Part shown: positions 31,642 to 40,976 of the stretch, piece by piece | How positions within the stretch are numbered: position 1 is the stretch's first letter | Layout of the letters: every line of letters starts with the position of its first letter | NCBI RefSeq assembly: GCF_004353905.1 | Contig: NZ_SMOD01000047.1 | Location: forward strand, 1-58,146 | Length of the DNA stretch: 58,146 nucleotides | Source of the DNA: Paraburkholderia guartelaensis | GTDB lineage: Bacteria > Pseudomonadota > Gammaproteobacteria > Burkholderiales > Burkholderiaceae | Direction: 5' to 3' | Notes under the pieces: generated by a model | The model's database searches: none | The model's input: only the letters and a program-made list of their open reading frames with translations | What the model was told of the DNA's origin: nothing | Position numbers and translations under genes: made by a program

Positions 31642-34239
31642 ATGAACCAGAGCTACGTGTCGCGGCTCGGCATTGCGCAGCGCCTGCGCGCGCGTGATGA
31701 GGAACGGACGGTGGGCGGCGCGTGCGGCGGCCACGGGCATAAGCACGACCACGACCAGGATCAAGGGCACGATCATGATCATGCGCACGGTCACGAGCAC
31801 GCCCACGACCATGGACATGAGCACGGCCACGATAACGAGCACGTCCGCGGTCACGATCACAACCATGGCCACGGCCATGCCCACGATCACGGCGACGACC
31901 ACGATCACGACCACGGACAAGCCGAGCCGAAAGCCCACGCGCACGCTCACGCCTGCTGTCACGGCGACGCGGCGCACAGCACGCCGCCGCAAAGCCAACG
32001 CAACTCGGCGCCGGCGCCCGAAGGCACGCGCCGCGCGCGCTGGCGCATCGAGAACATGGATTGCCCGACAGAGGAGCGCCTGATTCGCAACCGGCTCGAG
32101 CCCATGTCAGGCGTCGTGCGCCTCGACTTCGACCTGCTCGCGCGCGAGTTGACCGTGCATCATCGGCTGGACGATACGCAGCCTGTCGTCGCCGCGCTGC
32201 GCGCGCTCGACATGGCGCCGCGTGCGCTGGATGACAGCGCGTCCGCGCAAGACGCCCCGCCCGCGCCGATCGGTCTCGTGCTGCGTCAGAAGCTGCTGCT
32301 GGCGGTGAGCGGCGTGGCAGCCGCAGGCGCCGAGGTGCTCGCCTGGAGCACCGGCCGGGAAACCAGCCTGCTTGTACTCGTTTGCGCAGCCATCTCGATC
32401 GCGTGCGCGGGTTTGCCCACGCTGCGCAAGGGCTGGATCGCACTGCGCAATTTCACGATCAACATCTATTTCCTGATGTCGCTTGCGTTGATCGGCGCCA
32501 TTGCGATCGGCAAGTGGCCGGAAGCGGCGATGGTGGTCTTCCTGTTCGCCCTCGCGGAGGAAATCGAGGCGCTGTCGCTCGAACGCGCCCGTCAAGCCAT
32601 CCGCGCGCTGACCGCGCTCGCGCCTGAAACCGCCGAAGTCTGGCAAGCCGGCGAGGGCGCATCCGGGCAAGGCGAATGGCGCGAGCGCGCTGTGGGCGAA
32701 GTGGCGGTCGGCAGCCGTATTCGAGTGCGTACCGGCCAGCGCGTGCCGCTCGACGCGCGTGTGATCGCCGGCCGGGCCGCGCTCGATCAGGCGCCGATCA
32801 CGGGCGAAAGCATGCCTGTCGACAAGGAGACCGGCGCGGTGCTTTACGCGGGCAGCATCGTTGTCGATGGCGTGGTCGAGGCGCTCGTCACCGCGGCCGC
32901 GAAGGACAGCACGCTCGCGCGCATCGCAGCGGCGGTGCAGGAGGCGCAGGCGCAGCGCGCGCCTACGCAGCGCTTCGTCGACCAGTTCGCGCGCTACTAC
33001 ACGCCGGCCGTGGTCGTGCTCGCCGTGGTGTTGGCGCTTGCCGGGCCGCTCGTGTTCGGCGGCGCGTGGAGTGCGTGGCTCTACAAGGCGCTCGTGCTGC
33101 TCGTGATCGCCTGTCCGTGCGCGCTCGTCGTCTCGACGCCGGTGACGGTCGTGAGCGGCCTCGCCGCCGCCGCACGTCACGGCATGCTCGTGAAGGGCGG
33201 CGTGTGGCTCGAACGCGGCCGGCTACTCAAGGCCGTCGCGCTCGACAAGACCGGCACGCTCACGCGCGGCGAGCCTGTCCTGACCGATGCGCTCGCGGCG
33301 CCGGTTCGGGCGCTCGCCACCGCAGGGGAGTCCAGCGAAGCGCCGCTTTCGACGCTAGATGCGCTGCGCATTGCCGCGAGCCTCGACGATGCAAGCACGC
33401 ACCCTGTCGCCCGCGCGGTGGTCGAAGGCTGGCGGGCGCGTGCGCCGGATGCGCGCCTGCTCGCGGTCGATCAGTTCGCGGTGCTAAACGGTCGCGGTGT
33501 GCAAGGCCGCATCGACGGCACGCTCTGGAGCCTCGGCAATCACCGTCTGGTCGAGGAGCTTGGTCTGTGCTCGCCCGAACTCGAAGCGCAACTGGCAGCG
33601 CTGGAACTGGCGGGCAAGACGGCGATCGTGCTGTGCGCGCCGCAGGAGGCCGTCGCCGTGTTCGCCGTGGCCGACGCGCTGCGTACGGAAAGCGCACCGG
33701 CCGTGCGCGCCTTGCGCGCGCTCGGCGTGACGCCTGTCATGCTGACCGGCGACAACGTGTCGACCGCGCGTGCAATCGCCGATCAACTCGGCATTGACGA
33801 CGCGCGCGGCAATCTTTTGCCGCAGGACAAGCAGGACGCGATCGCCGCACTCTCGAAGCAGTACGGCATGGCGGCAATGGTCGGCGACGGCGTGAACGAC
33901 GCGCCCGCACTCGCCCGCGCCGACATCGGCTTCGCGATGGGTGCGGCGGGCACCGCGACCGCGCTCGAAACCGCCGACGTCGCGATCATGGACGACGATC
34001 CGCGCAAGATCGCCGCGTTCATCGGTCTCTCGCGCAAGACCGCAGGCGTGCTCAAGCAGAACATCACGCTTGCGCTCGGCATCAAGGCCGTGTTTCTCGT
34101 ACTCGCGATGGCGGGCGGGGCCACGCTCTGGATGGCCGTGTTCGCCGACGTGGGTGCGAGCCTGCTCGTCGTGGCGAACGGCCTGCGCGTGCGCCGGCAT
34201 TTCGATGGCGCGCGCAATGTGACGAAGCCTTCGGCGTAG
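31642..34239 (+). CDS. cadA: Heavy-metal P1B-type ATPase (Cd/Zn/Pb exporter)
   Basis: A protein of 865 residues. Residues 31-107 hold about 30 histidines alternating with Asp, Gly and Glu, followed by one HMA domain whose usual CxxC is MDCPTEE (only C141 kept). Then come membrane helices, CPC at 491-493, the phosphorylated D535 in DKTGTLT, and the hinge GDGVNDAP at 748-755. This is the CadA/ZntA family that pumps Cd, Zn or Pb out of the cytoplasm. A TTG at 31615 in frame could add 9 residues, but ATG 31642 has GGGAGAAA upstream. Confidence 0.92.
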   Translation: MNQSYVSRLGIAQRLRARDEERTVGGACGGHGHKHDHDQDQGHDHDHAHGHEHAHDHGHEHGHDNEHVRGHDHNHGHGHAHDHGDDHDHDHGQAEPKAHAHAHACCHGDAAHSTPPQSQRNSAPAPEGTRRARWRIENMDCPTEERLIRNRLEPMSGVVRLDFDLLARELTVHHRLDDTQPVVAALRALDMAPRALDDSASAQDAPPAPIGLVLRQKLLLAVSGVAAAGAEVLAWSTGRETSLLVLVCAAISIACAGLPTLRKGWIALRNFTINIYFLMSLALIGAIAIGKWPEAAMVVFLFALAEEIEALSLERARQAIRALTALAPETAEVWQAGEGASGQGEWRERAVGEVAVGSRIRVRTGQRVPLDARVIAGRAALDQAPITGESMPVDKETGAVLYAGSIVVDGVVEALVTAAAKDSTLARIAAAVQEAQAQRAPTQRFVDQFARYYTPAVVVLAVVLALAGPLVFGGAWSAWLYKALVLLVIACPCALVVSTPVTVVSGLAAAARHGMLVKGGVWLERGRLLKAVALDKTGTLTRGEPVLTDALAAPVRALATAGESSEAPLSTLDALRIAASLDDASTHPVARAVVEGWRARAPDARLLAVDQFAVLNGRGVQGRIDGTLWSLGNHRLVEELGLCSPELEAQLAALELAGKTAIVLCAPQEAVAVFAVADALRTESAPAVRALRALGVTPVMLTGDNVSTARAIADQLGIDDARGNLLPQDKQDAIAALSKQYGMAAMVGDGVNDAPALARADIGFAMGAAGTATALETADVAIMDDDPRKIAAFIGLSRKTAGVLKQNITLALGIKAVFLVLAMAGGATLWMAVFADVGASLLVVANGLRVRRHFDGARNVTKPSA

Positions 34240-34290
34240 ACGACACAACGCAACTAACAGCCATCCCCGCCCGCGCGCGCCCAGCGCGCC

Positions 34291-37200
34291 TCACCAAGGC
34301 TTCGCGAGGCGCGCGCGGAGTTCGGCGCGGGTGCTCTCGTCGAACTCGCCGAGAAAGCCGAAGCGGCCGGCAATCAGGGTGGCGGCCGGCGCGCCGTCGC
34401 GGAACACGATGCGGTTGCCGGCGAGCGCGGGCACCTTCTCGCCTGGCAGCAGGGTGCCGAGGAGATTGAGCGGGTCGGCGGCGCTCACGCAGACGAGCGC
34501 GCCGCCTTCGCCTTGCGCTGCTGCGCGCCGCCGCACGTCGCGCAGCAGCGCAACGGCTTCGGGCAGCGCGAACTGCTCGCCCGAAATCCCGGTGACGAAG
34601 CGTCCGCCTCGCACCTCGCCGCGCGCCTCCATGCGATGCAGCACGCGCAGCAGATCGCGCCAGGGCGGCAGCCACGCGGCCTCGCGTCCGAGCAGGTGCC
34701 AACTGATCACGCCGTAACGGCGCAGCAGCACATTGGCGACGTGCTCCAGTAGATCCGGGTCGGCGGGTGGGCGGCGCGCGGTGCCGGCGGTCGTTTGCCT
34801 TGCGCGCGCAAGCGCCTGCGAGCGCAGGCCCGTTGCAACGCCCGAAGTCGCTCCAGCCGATCCCGTGGCCACGAGCGCCGCTTCATGGTCCAGTTCCGCG
34901 AGCGGAGCGGCCAACGAATTGGCCATCACATCGGCCAACGGATTGGCCAGCTCGACGCGCCGCAGCGTCGCCCAGCGCCCCGCGTCGGCCATGCCGCCCG
35001 CGAGCGGCCCGAAGCCGCGCGGCCGGCGTCTGCCGTGATGCGCGCTGCGCTGCGCCGCCGGCTTCACGAGCGCGCGCAGTCCGGCAAAACTATCTGCGTT
35101 GACGAGGCCCGCCGCCACCAGTTCGCCGAGCGCATTCTCCAGTTCGACGCCGAGCAGGTGCGCGTCGGCGGCCAGTTCGTCGAAGAACATCGCGCCGTGC
35201 CGCAGCAACGCCTCGTAGACGCGCTGCGCGCGCGCCGACAAACCGGCCGTGTCGGTCGTTTCGACGAGCGCCATCCAGCGCGCCAGCTCGCGGCGCGCGA
35301 GCAGCACGACCGGCGTGCTGCGTACCGTCGAAGCGGCCGCCGCACGCGCCGGCAGCCGCGCCCAGGCGAGGCGTCCCGAGCGGCACAGCTCGTCGAGCAG
35401 CATGGCCGTGTAATCGTCGATGCGCGCCGGCAGGATTTCGTCCTCCCACGCGAGCGCCGAGGCTTCCCAGCCTTCGAGCTGGTCGAGCACGGCGGCCAGC
35501 GCGTCGCGGCCCGAGCCGCGCATGCCGGGCGCCATGCGTTGCCATTCGAACAGGAAGCGCATGAAGTCATGGCGCTCGACCGGCTCGATTTCGCGCCGCA
35601 GCTTGCGCACCGTGTAGCGGTGGATGCGCGCGAGCAGATGGCGTTCACACCATTCCTCCTGGCCGCCGCTCATCGCTTGCAGCGTGAAGCGTCCGCGCAT
35701 CACGGTGCCTTCGGTTTCGAGGCGCGTGAGCGCGAGCGCCGCCACGCTCGCCTCCAGCGCGAGCGGCCGCGCCACCTGCGCGACCGTGAGCGGTCCGAAG
35801 CCCGACAGGCGTGCGCGCACGATCTCGACGAGCGCCGCGTCCTCGGTCCACGTATCCGCGTATTCAGGTGGCGGCATGAGCGGCGGCTCGCAATGCGCCT
35901 GTGGGTAGATGGCCTGTACGCATGCAAGCCGCTCGATGCCCACCCACAACGCGTCGTGGTCCGCGACCGGCAGCCGCGTTGCGCGGCCCGCCGCCGCCAG
36001 ATCGGCGAGCCATGCGAGCCACTGCGGCGCCTGTTGCGCCTCGCTTTCGGCCAGCGCGCCGAGGCTCGTGAGCGCGTCGTGCATTTCGTCGGCGTCGCGC
36101 ACTTGCGGCCAGGCCTCTTCGCGCACGCTCGCAATCGCTTCGGGGTCGAGCGCGCCGAGATCGTCGGTGGATTCTGGGTCGCTCCAGCGGCGCGACAGCA
36201 CGGCCTGAGTACGCCGCTCTTCGATTGGGGCGTCGTCGAGGAACGCATACGGGCGCGCGGTCAGGATTTCGGCCGCGAGCGGCGAGGGCGCGGGCAGTTC
36301 GCGCACCACGAGCTTCAGGTCGCCCGCCTCGATTCGTCGCAGGAGCGCGATCCATGCTTCGGTATCCATAGCATCGTGCAGGCAGTCGTCAAGCGTCTGA
36401 TCAACGAGCGGATGGCGCGGCACTTCGCGCTCGCCCGCGATGTTTTCGACGCACGCCACCTGGTCGGGAAACACGGCCGCGAGCAGGTCTTCGCTGCGCA
36501 TGCGCTGGATCTGCGGCGGCGTCTTGCGCCCGCCGGTCTGCCGCGGCAGCGCAAGCGACGTGGTCGCATTCCAGCGCCAGCGCACGCCGAAGAGGGGCGC
36601 GTCGAGCAGCGCCTGCACGAGCAGGTGCTCTGCGGAATTCGAATGGAGATAGCGCCACACCTCGTCGAGCGCGAAGCTGTGCGCACCGGTGAGCGAGAGG
36701 ATGATGGCGTCCTCCGTCGCGGCTGCCTGCAGCTCGAAGTTGAACTGGCGGCAAAAACGCTTGCGCAGTGCGAGACCCCACGCGCGGTTCAGGCGGCTGC
36801 CGAACGGCGTGTGGATCACGAGCTGCGTGCCGCCCGCTTCGTCGAAAAAACGCTCCATGACGAGCGTGTCCTGGGTGGGCAACACCGTGAGCGCGGCGCG
36901 GGCGCGCGCGAGATATTCGACGATCTGTCGTGCCGCGGCATCGTCGATCTCGAGCGAAGCGGCGAGCGCCGCCGTGGCGTGATCGACCACGGCGGGCGAC
37001 GAGGCGTCGTCCGTCGCGTCAGCGTTTGCGCTCGCGTCGATCAGCGCGGCTTCCACCTGCTTGCGCAGTCGCGAAATCGCGAACGAAAGTTCGTCGCTTC
37101 GGCCCGGCGCCTCGCCCAGCCAGAACGGAATGTTGGGCGGCTGCCCCTGGGCGTCTTCCACGCGCACGCGGCCCGCCTCGATGCGCAGGATCCGGTACGA

Positions 37201-38901
37201 GGCGTTGCCGAGCTGGAACACGTCGCCAGCGAGGCTTTCGACAGCGAAGTCCTCGTTGACGGTGCCGATCTGCACGCCCTGCGGTTCGAGCAGCACCGAG
37301 TAGTCGGCGTTGTCGGGAATCGTGCCGCCCGACGTGAGCGCGACGAGCCGGGCACCGCGCCGCGCGCGCAGCGTGTGGCTCACGACGTCGCGATGCAGGT
37401 AGGCGGCGCGCGGCCCGTGGCGGCTCGTGTAGCCCTCGGCGAGCATGCGCAGCACGGCGTCGAACTGCGCGCGCTCGAGCGCCGCCCACGGCGTGGCGTG
37501 GCGCACGAGCGCATAGAGCGCGTCTTCTTCCCAGGCTTCGCAGGCCACTTCCGCGACGATCTGCTGCGCGAGCACATCGAGCGGTGCTTGCGGCAGCGCG
37601 AGGCGGTCGAGTTCGCCGCGCCGCACGCTATCGAGCAGCGCCGCGCATTCGATCAGATCGTCGCGCGACGTGGGGAAGATCCGTCCCTTCGGCACGCCGC
37701 CGACCTGGTGGCCCGAGCGCCCGACGCGCTGCAGGAAGCCCGCGATCGAACGCGGCGAGCCGATCTGGCACACGAGATCGACGTCGCCGATATCGATGCC
37801 CAGTTCGAGCGACGCCGTCGCCACCAGTACGCGCAGATCGCCGCTCTTGAGCCGCTGCTCAGCGAGAAAACGATGCTCGCGCGCGAGGCTGCCGTGGTGC
37901 GCGGCCACGGCTTCGGCGCCCAGGCGGTCAGTGAGATGGCGCGCCACGCGCTCGGCCATGCGGCGCGTGTTGACGAACACGAGCGTCGTGCGGTGCATGG
38001 CGACGAGTTCGACCATGCGGTCGTACACGCGCTCCCACACGTCGTTCGCCATCACGGCTTCGAGTGGCACAGGCGGCATTTCTATCGCGAGGTCGCGCTT
38101 GCGCGTATGGCCCACATCGACGATCTCGCACGCGGGCGGGTTTGCAGCCGGATCTTGCGTCGCGTCGCCCATGCCCACCAGAAAGCGCGCAACGGTTTCG
38201 ATCGGCTTTTGCGTAGCCGACAGCCCGATGCGCAGCAGGCGCGCGCCGCACAACGCGTCGAGCCGCTCGAGGCTCAGCGCGAGATGGCAGCCGCGCTTGT
38301 TGCCCGCGAGCGCGTGAATCTCGTCGACGATCACGCTGCGCGTGCTTGCCAGCATGCGGCGGCCCGATTCGGAGCCGAGCAGCACGTAGAGCGATTCGGG
38401 CGTCGTGACGAGGACGTGCGGCGCGCGTTTTCTGAGCGCTGCGCGCTCGGGCTGCGGCGTATCGCCGGTGCGCACCGCGGTGCGGATGTCGACCGGCGGC
38501 AAGCCAAGCCGCGCGAGTTCCTCGCCGATACCTTCGAGCGGCCGTTCGAGATTGAGCCGGATGTCGTTGGACAGCGCCTTGAGCGGCGACACGTAGACGA
38601 CGAGCGTCGTGTCGGGTAACGCGCCGCCATTCGCGAGCCCTTCGCGCACGAGTTCGTCGAGCGCGGCGAGAAAGGCGGTGAGCGTCTTGCCCGAGCCGGT
38701 CGGGGCAGCCACCAGCGTCGCGCGCCGGCTCGCAATTAACGGCCATGCGGCGCGTTGCGCGGCAGTAGGCGCGTCGAAGCTGCGCTGGAACCAGCCGGCC
38801 ACGGCCGGATGAAAGCGCGCGAGCACGTCGCTTTGCTCGCCGTCTTGGCTGGCGGCGGCTTCCGGGGCGTGCGGATCGGATACGGGCGAAGGCGTTGTCA
38901 T
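34291..38901 (-). CDS. lhr: Lhr, large ATP-dependent helicase
   Basis: A superfamily 2 helicase of 1,536 residues, matching full-length Lhr (about 1,500). Walker A is APTGSGKT at 66-73, Walker B D193-E-I-H196, and the second RecA domain contains VGRSGHQVG. The winged-helix and Lhr-specific middle follow, with a long Lhr C-terminal region ending in LGEFDESTRAEL. Lhr is a 3'-5' translocase on single-stranded DNA linked to repair; the E. coli C-terminal part is reported to act as a uracil-DNA glycosylase. ATG 38901 was chosen; the frame opens further to 39159 without homology. Monocistronic. Confidence 0.92.
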   Translation of the reverse strand: MTTPSPVSDPHAPEAAASQDGEQSDVLARFHPAVAGWFQRSFDAPTAAQRAAWPLIASRRATLVAAPTGSGKTLTAFLAALDELVREGLANGGALPDTTLVVYVSPLKALSNDIRLNLERPLEGIGEELARLGLPPVDIRTAVRTGDTPQPERAALRKRAPHVLVTTPESLYVLLGSESGRRMLASTRSVIVDEIHALAGNKRGCHLALSLERLDALCGARLLRIGLSATQKPIETVARFLVGMGDATQDPAANPPACEIVDVGHTRKRDLAIEMPPVPLEAVMANDVWERVYDRMVELVAMHRTTLVFVNTRRMAERVARHLTDRLGAEAVAAHHGSLAREHRFLAEQRLKSGDLRVLVATASLELGIDIGDVDLVCQIGSPRSIAGFLQRVGRSGHQVGGVPKGRIFPTSRDDLIECAALLDSVRRGELDRLALPQAPLDVLAQQIVAEVACEAWEEDALYALVRHATPWAALERAQFDAVLRMLAEGYTSRHGPRAAYLHRDVVSHTLRARRGARLVALTSGGTIPDNADYSVLLEPQGVQIGTVNEDFAVESLAGDVFQLGNASYRILRIEAGRVRVEDAQGQPPNIPFWLGEAPGRSDELSFAISRLRKQVEAALIDASANADATDDASSPAVVDHATAALAASLEIDDAAARQIVEYLARARAALTVLPTQDTLVMERFFDEAGGTQLVIHTPFGSRLNRAWGLALRKRFCRQFNFELQAAATEDAIILSLTGAHSFALDEVWRYLHSNSAEHLLVQALLDAPLFGVRWRWNATTSLALPRQTGGRKTPPQIQRMRSEDLLAAVFPDQVACVENIAGEREVPRHPLVDQTLDDCLHDAMDTEAWIALLRRIEAGDLKLVVRELPAPSPLAAEILTARPYAFLDDAPIEERRTQAVLSRRWSDPESTDDLGALDPEAIASVREEAWPQVRDADEMHDALTSLGALAESEAQQAPQWLAWLADLAAAGRATRLPVADHDALWVGIERLACVQAIYPQAHCEPPLMPPPEYADTWTEDAALVEIVRARLSGFGPLTVAQVARPLALEASVAALALTRLETEGTVMRGRFTLQAMSGGQEEWCERHLLARIHRYTVRKLRREIEPVERHDFMRFLFEWQRMAPGMRGSGRDALAAVLDQLEGWEASALAWEDEILPARIDDYTAMLLDELCRSGRLAWARLPARAAAASTVRSTPVVLLARRELARWMALVETTDTAGLSARAQRVYEALLRHGAMFFDELAADAHLLGVELENALGELVAAGLVNADSFAGLRALVKPAAQRSAHHGRRRPRGFGPLAGGMADAGRWATLRRVELANPLADVMANSLAAPLAELDHEAALVATGSAGATSGVATGLRSQALARARQTTAGTARRPPADPDLLEHVANVLLRRYGVISWHLLGREAAWLPPWRDLLRVLHRMEARGEVRGGRFVTGISGEQFALPEAVALLRDVRRRAAAQGEGGALVCVSAADPLNLLGTLLPGEKVPALAGNRIVFRDGAPAATLIAGRFGFLGEFDESTRAELRARLAKPW

Positions 38902-39143
38902 GCGGGCGATGTGCGGCAAAAAAAGCGGCAGAGGCGGCGGCATTGCACGTCTGCCAGTCTCGCAGCTTTCGTGCGCGTCTGCCTGGCGCGGCGCGATGCG
39001 GGTGCGGGCGTTGCAGGGTGTAGGCAGGAATGTACGGCCGCCTTGCGGCGTTTCAAGCCATGGCGGCCGTCCGGCAGGCGCGGCGCGAACGCAGTATCCT
39101 CGCCGCGTTGGACTTTCCCTCGAACCCACGACGGAGTCACACC

Positions 39144-40196
39144 ATGCGTTACAACCCACTGGGCCGCACCGGCCTGTTCGTTTCGGAACTCTGCCTCGGC
39201 ACGATGACCTTCGGCGGCGGCGCCGGCATCTGGAACCAGATCGGCGATCTCCAGCAGTCCGACGCCGAACGGCTCGTTGGCCGTGCGCTCGACGCAGGCG
39301 TCAATTTCATCGATACCGCCGACGTCTACTCGCAAGGCGTTTCCGAGCAGATCACCGGCCAGGCGCTCAAGAACCTCAAGATCCCGCGCGAGCAGGTGGT
39401 GATCGCGACCAAGGTGTTCGGCGAAATGGGCTCGTCGCCGAACGAGCGCGGCGCCACGCGCTATCACATCATGGACGGCGTGAAGGCGAGCCTGAAGCGC
39501 CTGCAACTCGACCACATCGACCTGTATCAGATTCACGCCTTCGACCCCGTCACACCGATCGAGGAAACCGTGCGCGCGCTCGATACGCTCGTGCAGCAGG
39601 GGCACGTGCGCTACGCCGGCGTTTCGAACTGGGCCGCATGGCAGATCGTGAAGGCGCTCGGCATTGCACAGCGCGAAGGGCTCGCGCGCTTCGAGTCGCT
39701 GCAGGCCTATTACACGATCGCAGGGCGCGATCTGGAACGCGAACTCGTGCCGATGCTGGAAAGCGAGGGGCTCGGACTGATGGTCTGGAGTCCGCTCGCG
39801 GGCGGGCTCCTGAGTGGCAAGTACGGGCGCGACCAGCAAGGCGAGTCGGGCAGCCGCCGCACGACCTTCGATTTTCCGCCCGTGAACCGCGAGCGCGCAT
39901 GGGACTGCGTGGACGCGATGCGGCCCATCGCGCAGGCCAAAGGCGTGTCGGTCGCGCAGATCGCGCTCGCGTGGCTGTTGCATCAAAAGGCGGTGACATC
40001 GGTGATCATCGGCGCGAAACGCGTGGACCAGCTCGACGACAACATCGCCGCGACGAAAGTGAAGCTCAGTGTCGAGGAGCTAGGCGTGCTGGGCGAGGCG
40101 AGCGGATTGCCCGCCGAGTATCCGGGCTGGATGCTCGCGCGTCAGGGCGAGCAGCGGCGCGCGCTGCTCCGGCAATCGCGGCAGGAAGAGGAATAA
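39144..40196 (+). CDS. Aldo/keto reductase
   Basis: A protein of 350 residues with the AKR tetrad D57, Y62 (DTADVYSQG), K90 (ATKVFG) and H131 (YQIH). The NADP-binding C-terminus contains IIGAKRVDQLDDN. It belongs to the group often annotated as YajO/Tas-like or L-glyceraldehyde 3-phosphate reductases. It reduces an aldehyde or ketone with NADPH. The start at 39144 follows CGACGGAG. The gene is divergent from lhr and has its own hairpin at the end. The physiological substrate is unknown. Confidence 0.88.
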   Translation: MRYNPLGRTGLFVSELCLGTMTFGGGAGIWNQIGDLQQSDAERLVGRALDAGVNFIDTADVYSQGVSEQITGQALKNLKIPREQVVIATKVFGEMGSSPNERGATRYHIMDGVKASLKRLQLDHIDLYQIHAFDPVTPIEETVRALDTLVQQGHVRYAGVSNWAAWQIVKALGIAQREGLARFESLQAYYTIAGRDLERELVPMLESEGLGLMVWSPLAGGLLSGKYGRDQQGESGSRRTTFDFPPVNRERAWDCVDAMRPIAQAKGVSVAQIALAWLLHQKAVTSVIIGAKRVDQLDDNIAATKVKLSVEELGVLGEASGLPAEYPGWMLARQGEQRRALLRQSRQEEE

Positions 40197-40221
40197 AGCG
40201 GGAATGAAGCTGGAATGAAAA

Positions 40222-40247
40222 GCGCCGGCGGTGGAAGCCGCCGGCGC
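40222..40247. terminator. Hairpin between aldo/keto reductase and BON genes
   Basis: GCGCCGGCGG (40222-40231) pairs with CCGCCGGCGC (40238-40247) across a 6-base loop. On the minus strand the stem is followed by TTTTCATT, so it can terminate the BON gene and possibly both convergent genes. Confidence 0.65.
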
Positions 40248-40290
40248 GGTCTGGCCTGAAACTGGGTCGATCCGGTTGCCCGGAGATCGA

Positions 40291-40638
40291 TCAGCTCGCC
40301 GCCGAGACCTTCAGATGGTTCTTCACCGAGGTCACACCCGAGACGCCTTCCACGACCTGCTTGGCGTTGTCGCGGTCCTCGGCGCTCGGCACGGTGCCGG
40401 TGAGCGAGACCACGCCCTTACGCGTCTTCACGTGGATGTGCTCTGACTTCACGTTCTTCGCGCCGAGCAGTTCGGCCTTGACCTTGGTCGTGATGGTTGC
40501 GTCGTCCACATGCTGGCCAACGGATTCCGAACTGCCCGCAGGCGCGGAGCTGTTCGTCGTGGTCTGCGCACCGGCCATCAGTGCGAACGTCATGCAGGCG
40601 GCGCCAGCCGCGGTCTTGAGGATCAGGATGCGCTTCAT
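40291..40638 (-). CDS. Periplasmic BON-domain protein (OsmY-like)
   Basis: A protein of 115 residues with a signal peptide (KRILILKTAAG...MTFALMAGAQ) and one BON domain from about 45 to the end (TTKVKAELLG, VKTRKGVVSLTGTV, KQVVEGVSGVTSVKNHL). BON proteins bind phospholipid or membranes and are often osmotic- or stress-induced. ATG 40638 has AAAGGGAG upstream. It is divergent from rpoN across 338 bp, so the shared region may carry regulation of both. Fold assignment is firm, function inferred. Confidence 0.88.
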   Translation of the reverse strand: MKRILILKTAAGAACMTFALMAGAQTTTNSSAPAGSSESVGQHVDDATITTKVKAELLGAKNVKSEHIHVKTRKGVVSLTGTVPSAEDRDNAKQVVEGVSGVTSVKNHLKVSAAS

Positions 40639-40920
40639 GGCTACTCCCTTTCTGGTTGTGGTCGCAGCTTCCCTCCGCAAGGTGCGTGCCTCGCCGCGTC
40701 CGCGCTCGCTGTGCGCGCCGTTGAAAGCCTGCTGGAAGCCGCGTGCGCAGCTCACTATGCGCGATCGTGGGCGATTCGCGTGGCCACGGTTTCCCCGACC
40801 GGCAGGCGCAAAAATTTTTCCGCACCTTTGTAAAAATCTCCACAGCGGGGTCGGAAAAGAGGCTCGCGTAGTATGCGTTGCAAGTGCCGATCCCGTTTCA
40901 AAACAGTGCGTTGTAAAAAC

Positions 40921-40936
40921 TGGCATGGCTGTTGCA
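40921..40936 (+). promoter_or_regulatory. Sigma-54-type (-24/-12) promoter upstream of rpoN
   Basis: TGGCAT-GGCTG-TTGCA matches the consensus TGGCAC-N5-TTGCW with one difference; GG (40922-40923) and GC (40934-40935) are correctly spaced. It ends 40 bp before the rpoN start, so initiation would be near 40947. Confidence 0.68.
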
Positions 40937-40976
40937 TGAGGGGGCTTACCACTCAATTCAACAAAACGGGATTGCC

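Noticed and set aside
31730..31960. Short tandem repeat DNA rich in CAC/CAT and GAC/GAT codons, possibly a CRISPR-like or VNTR array
   Set aside because: It is in frame and encodes the His/Asp-rich metal region of CadA. Repeat units are irregular and lack spacers.
34795..38619. Very long plus-strand frame (about 1,274 codons) opposite lhr
   Set aside because: It is antisense to a protein with full helicase motifs. Arg/His/Ala-rich composition is the usual shadow of high-GC coding DNA, and it has no ribosome site or domain.
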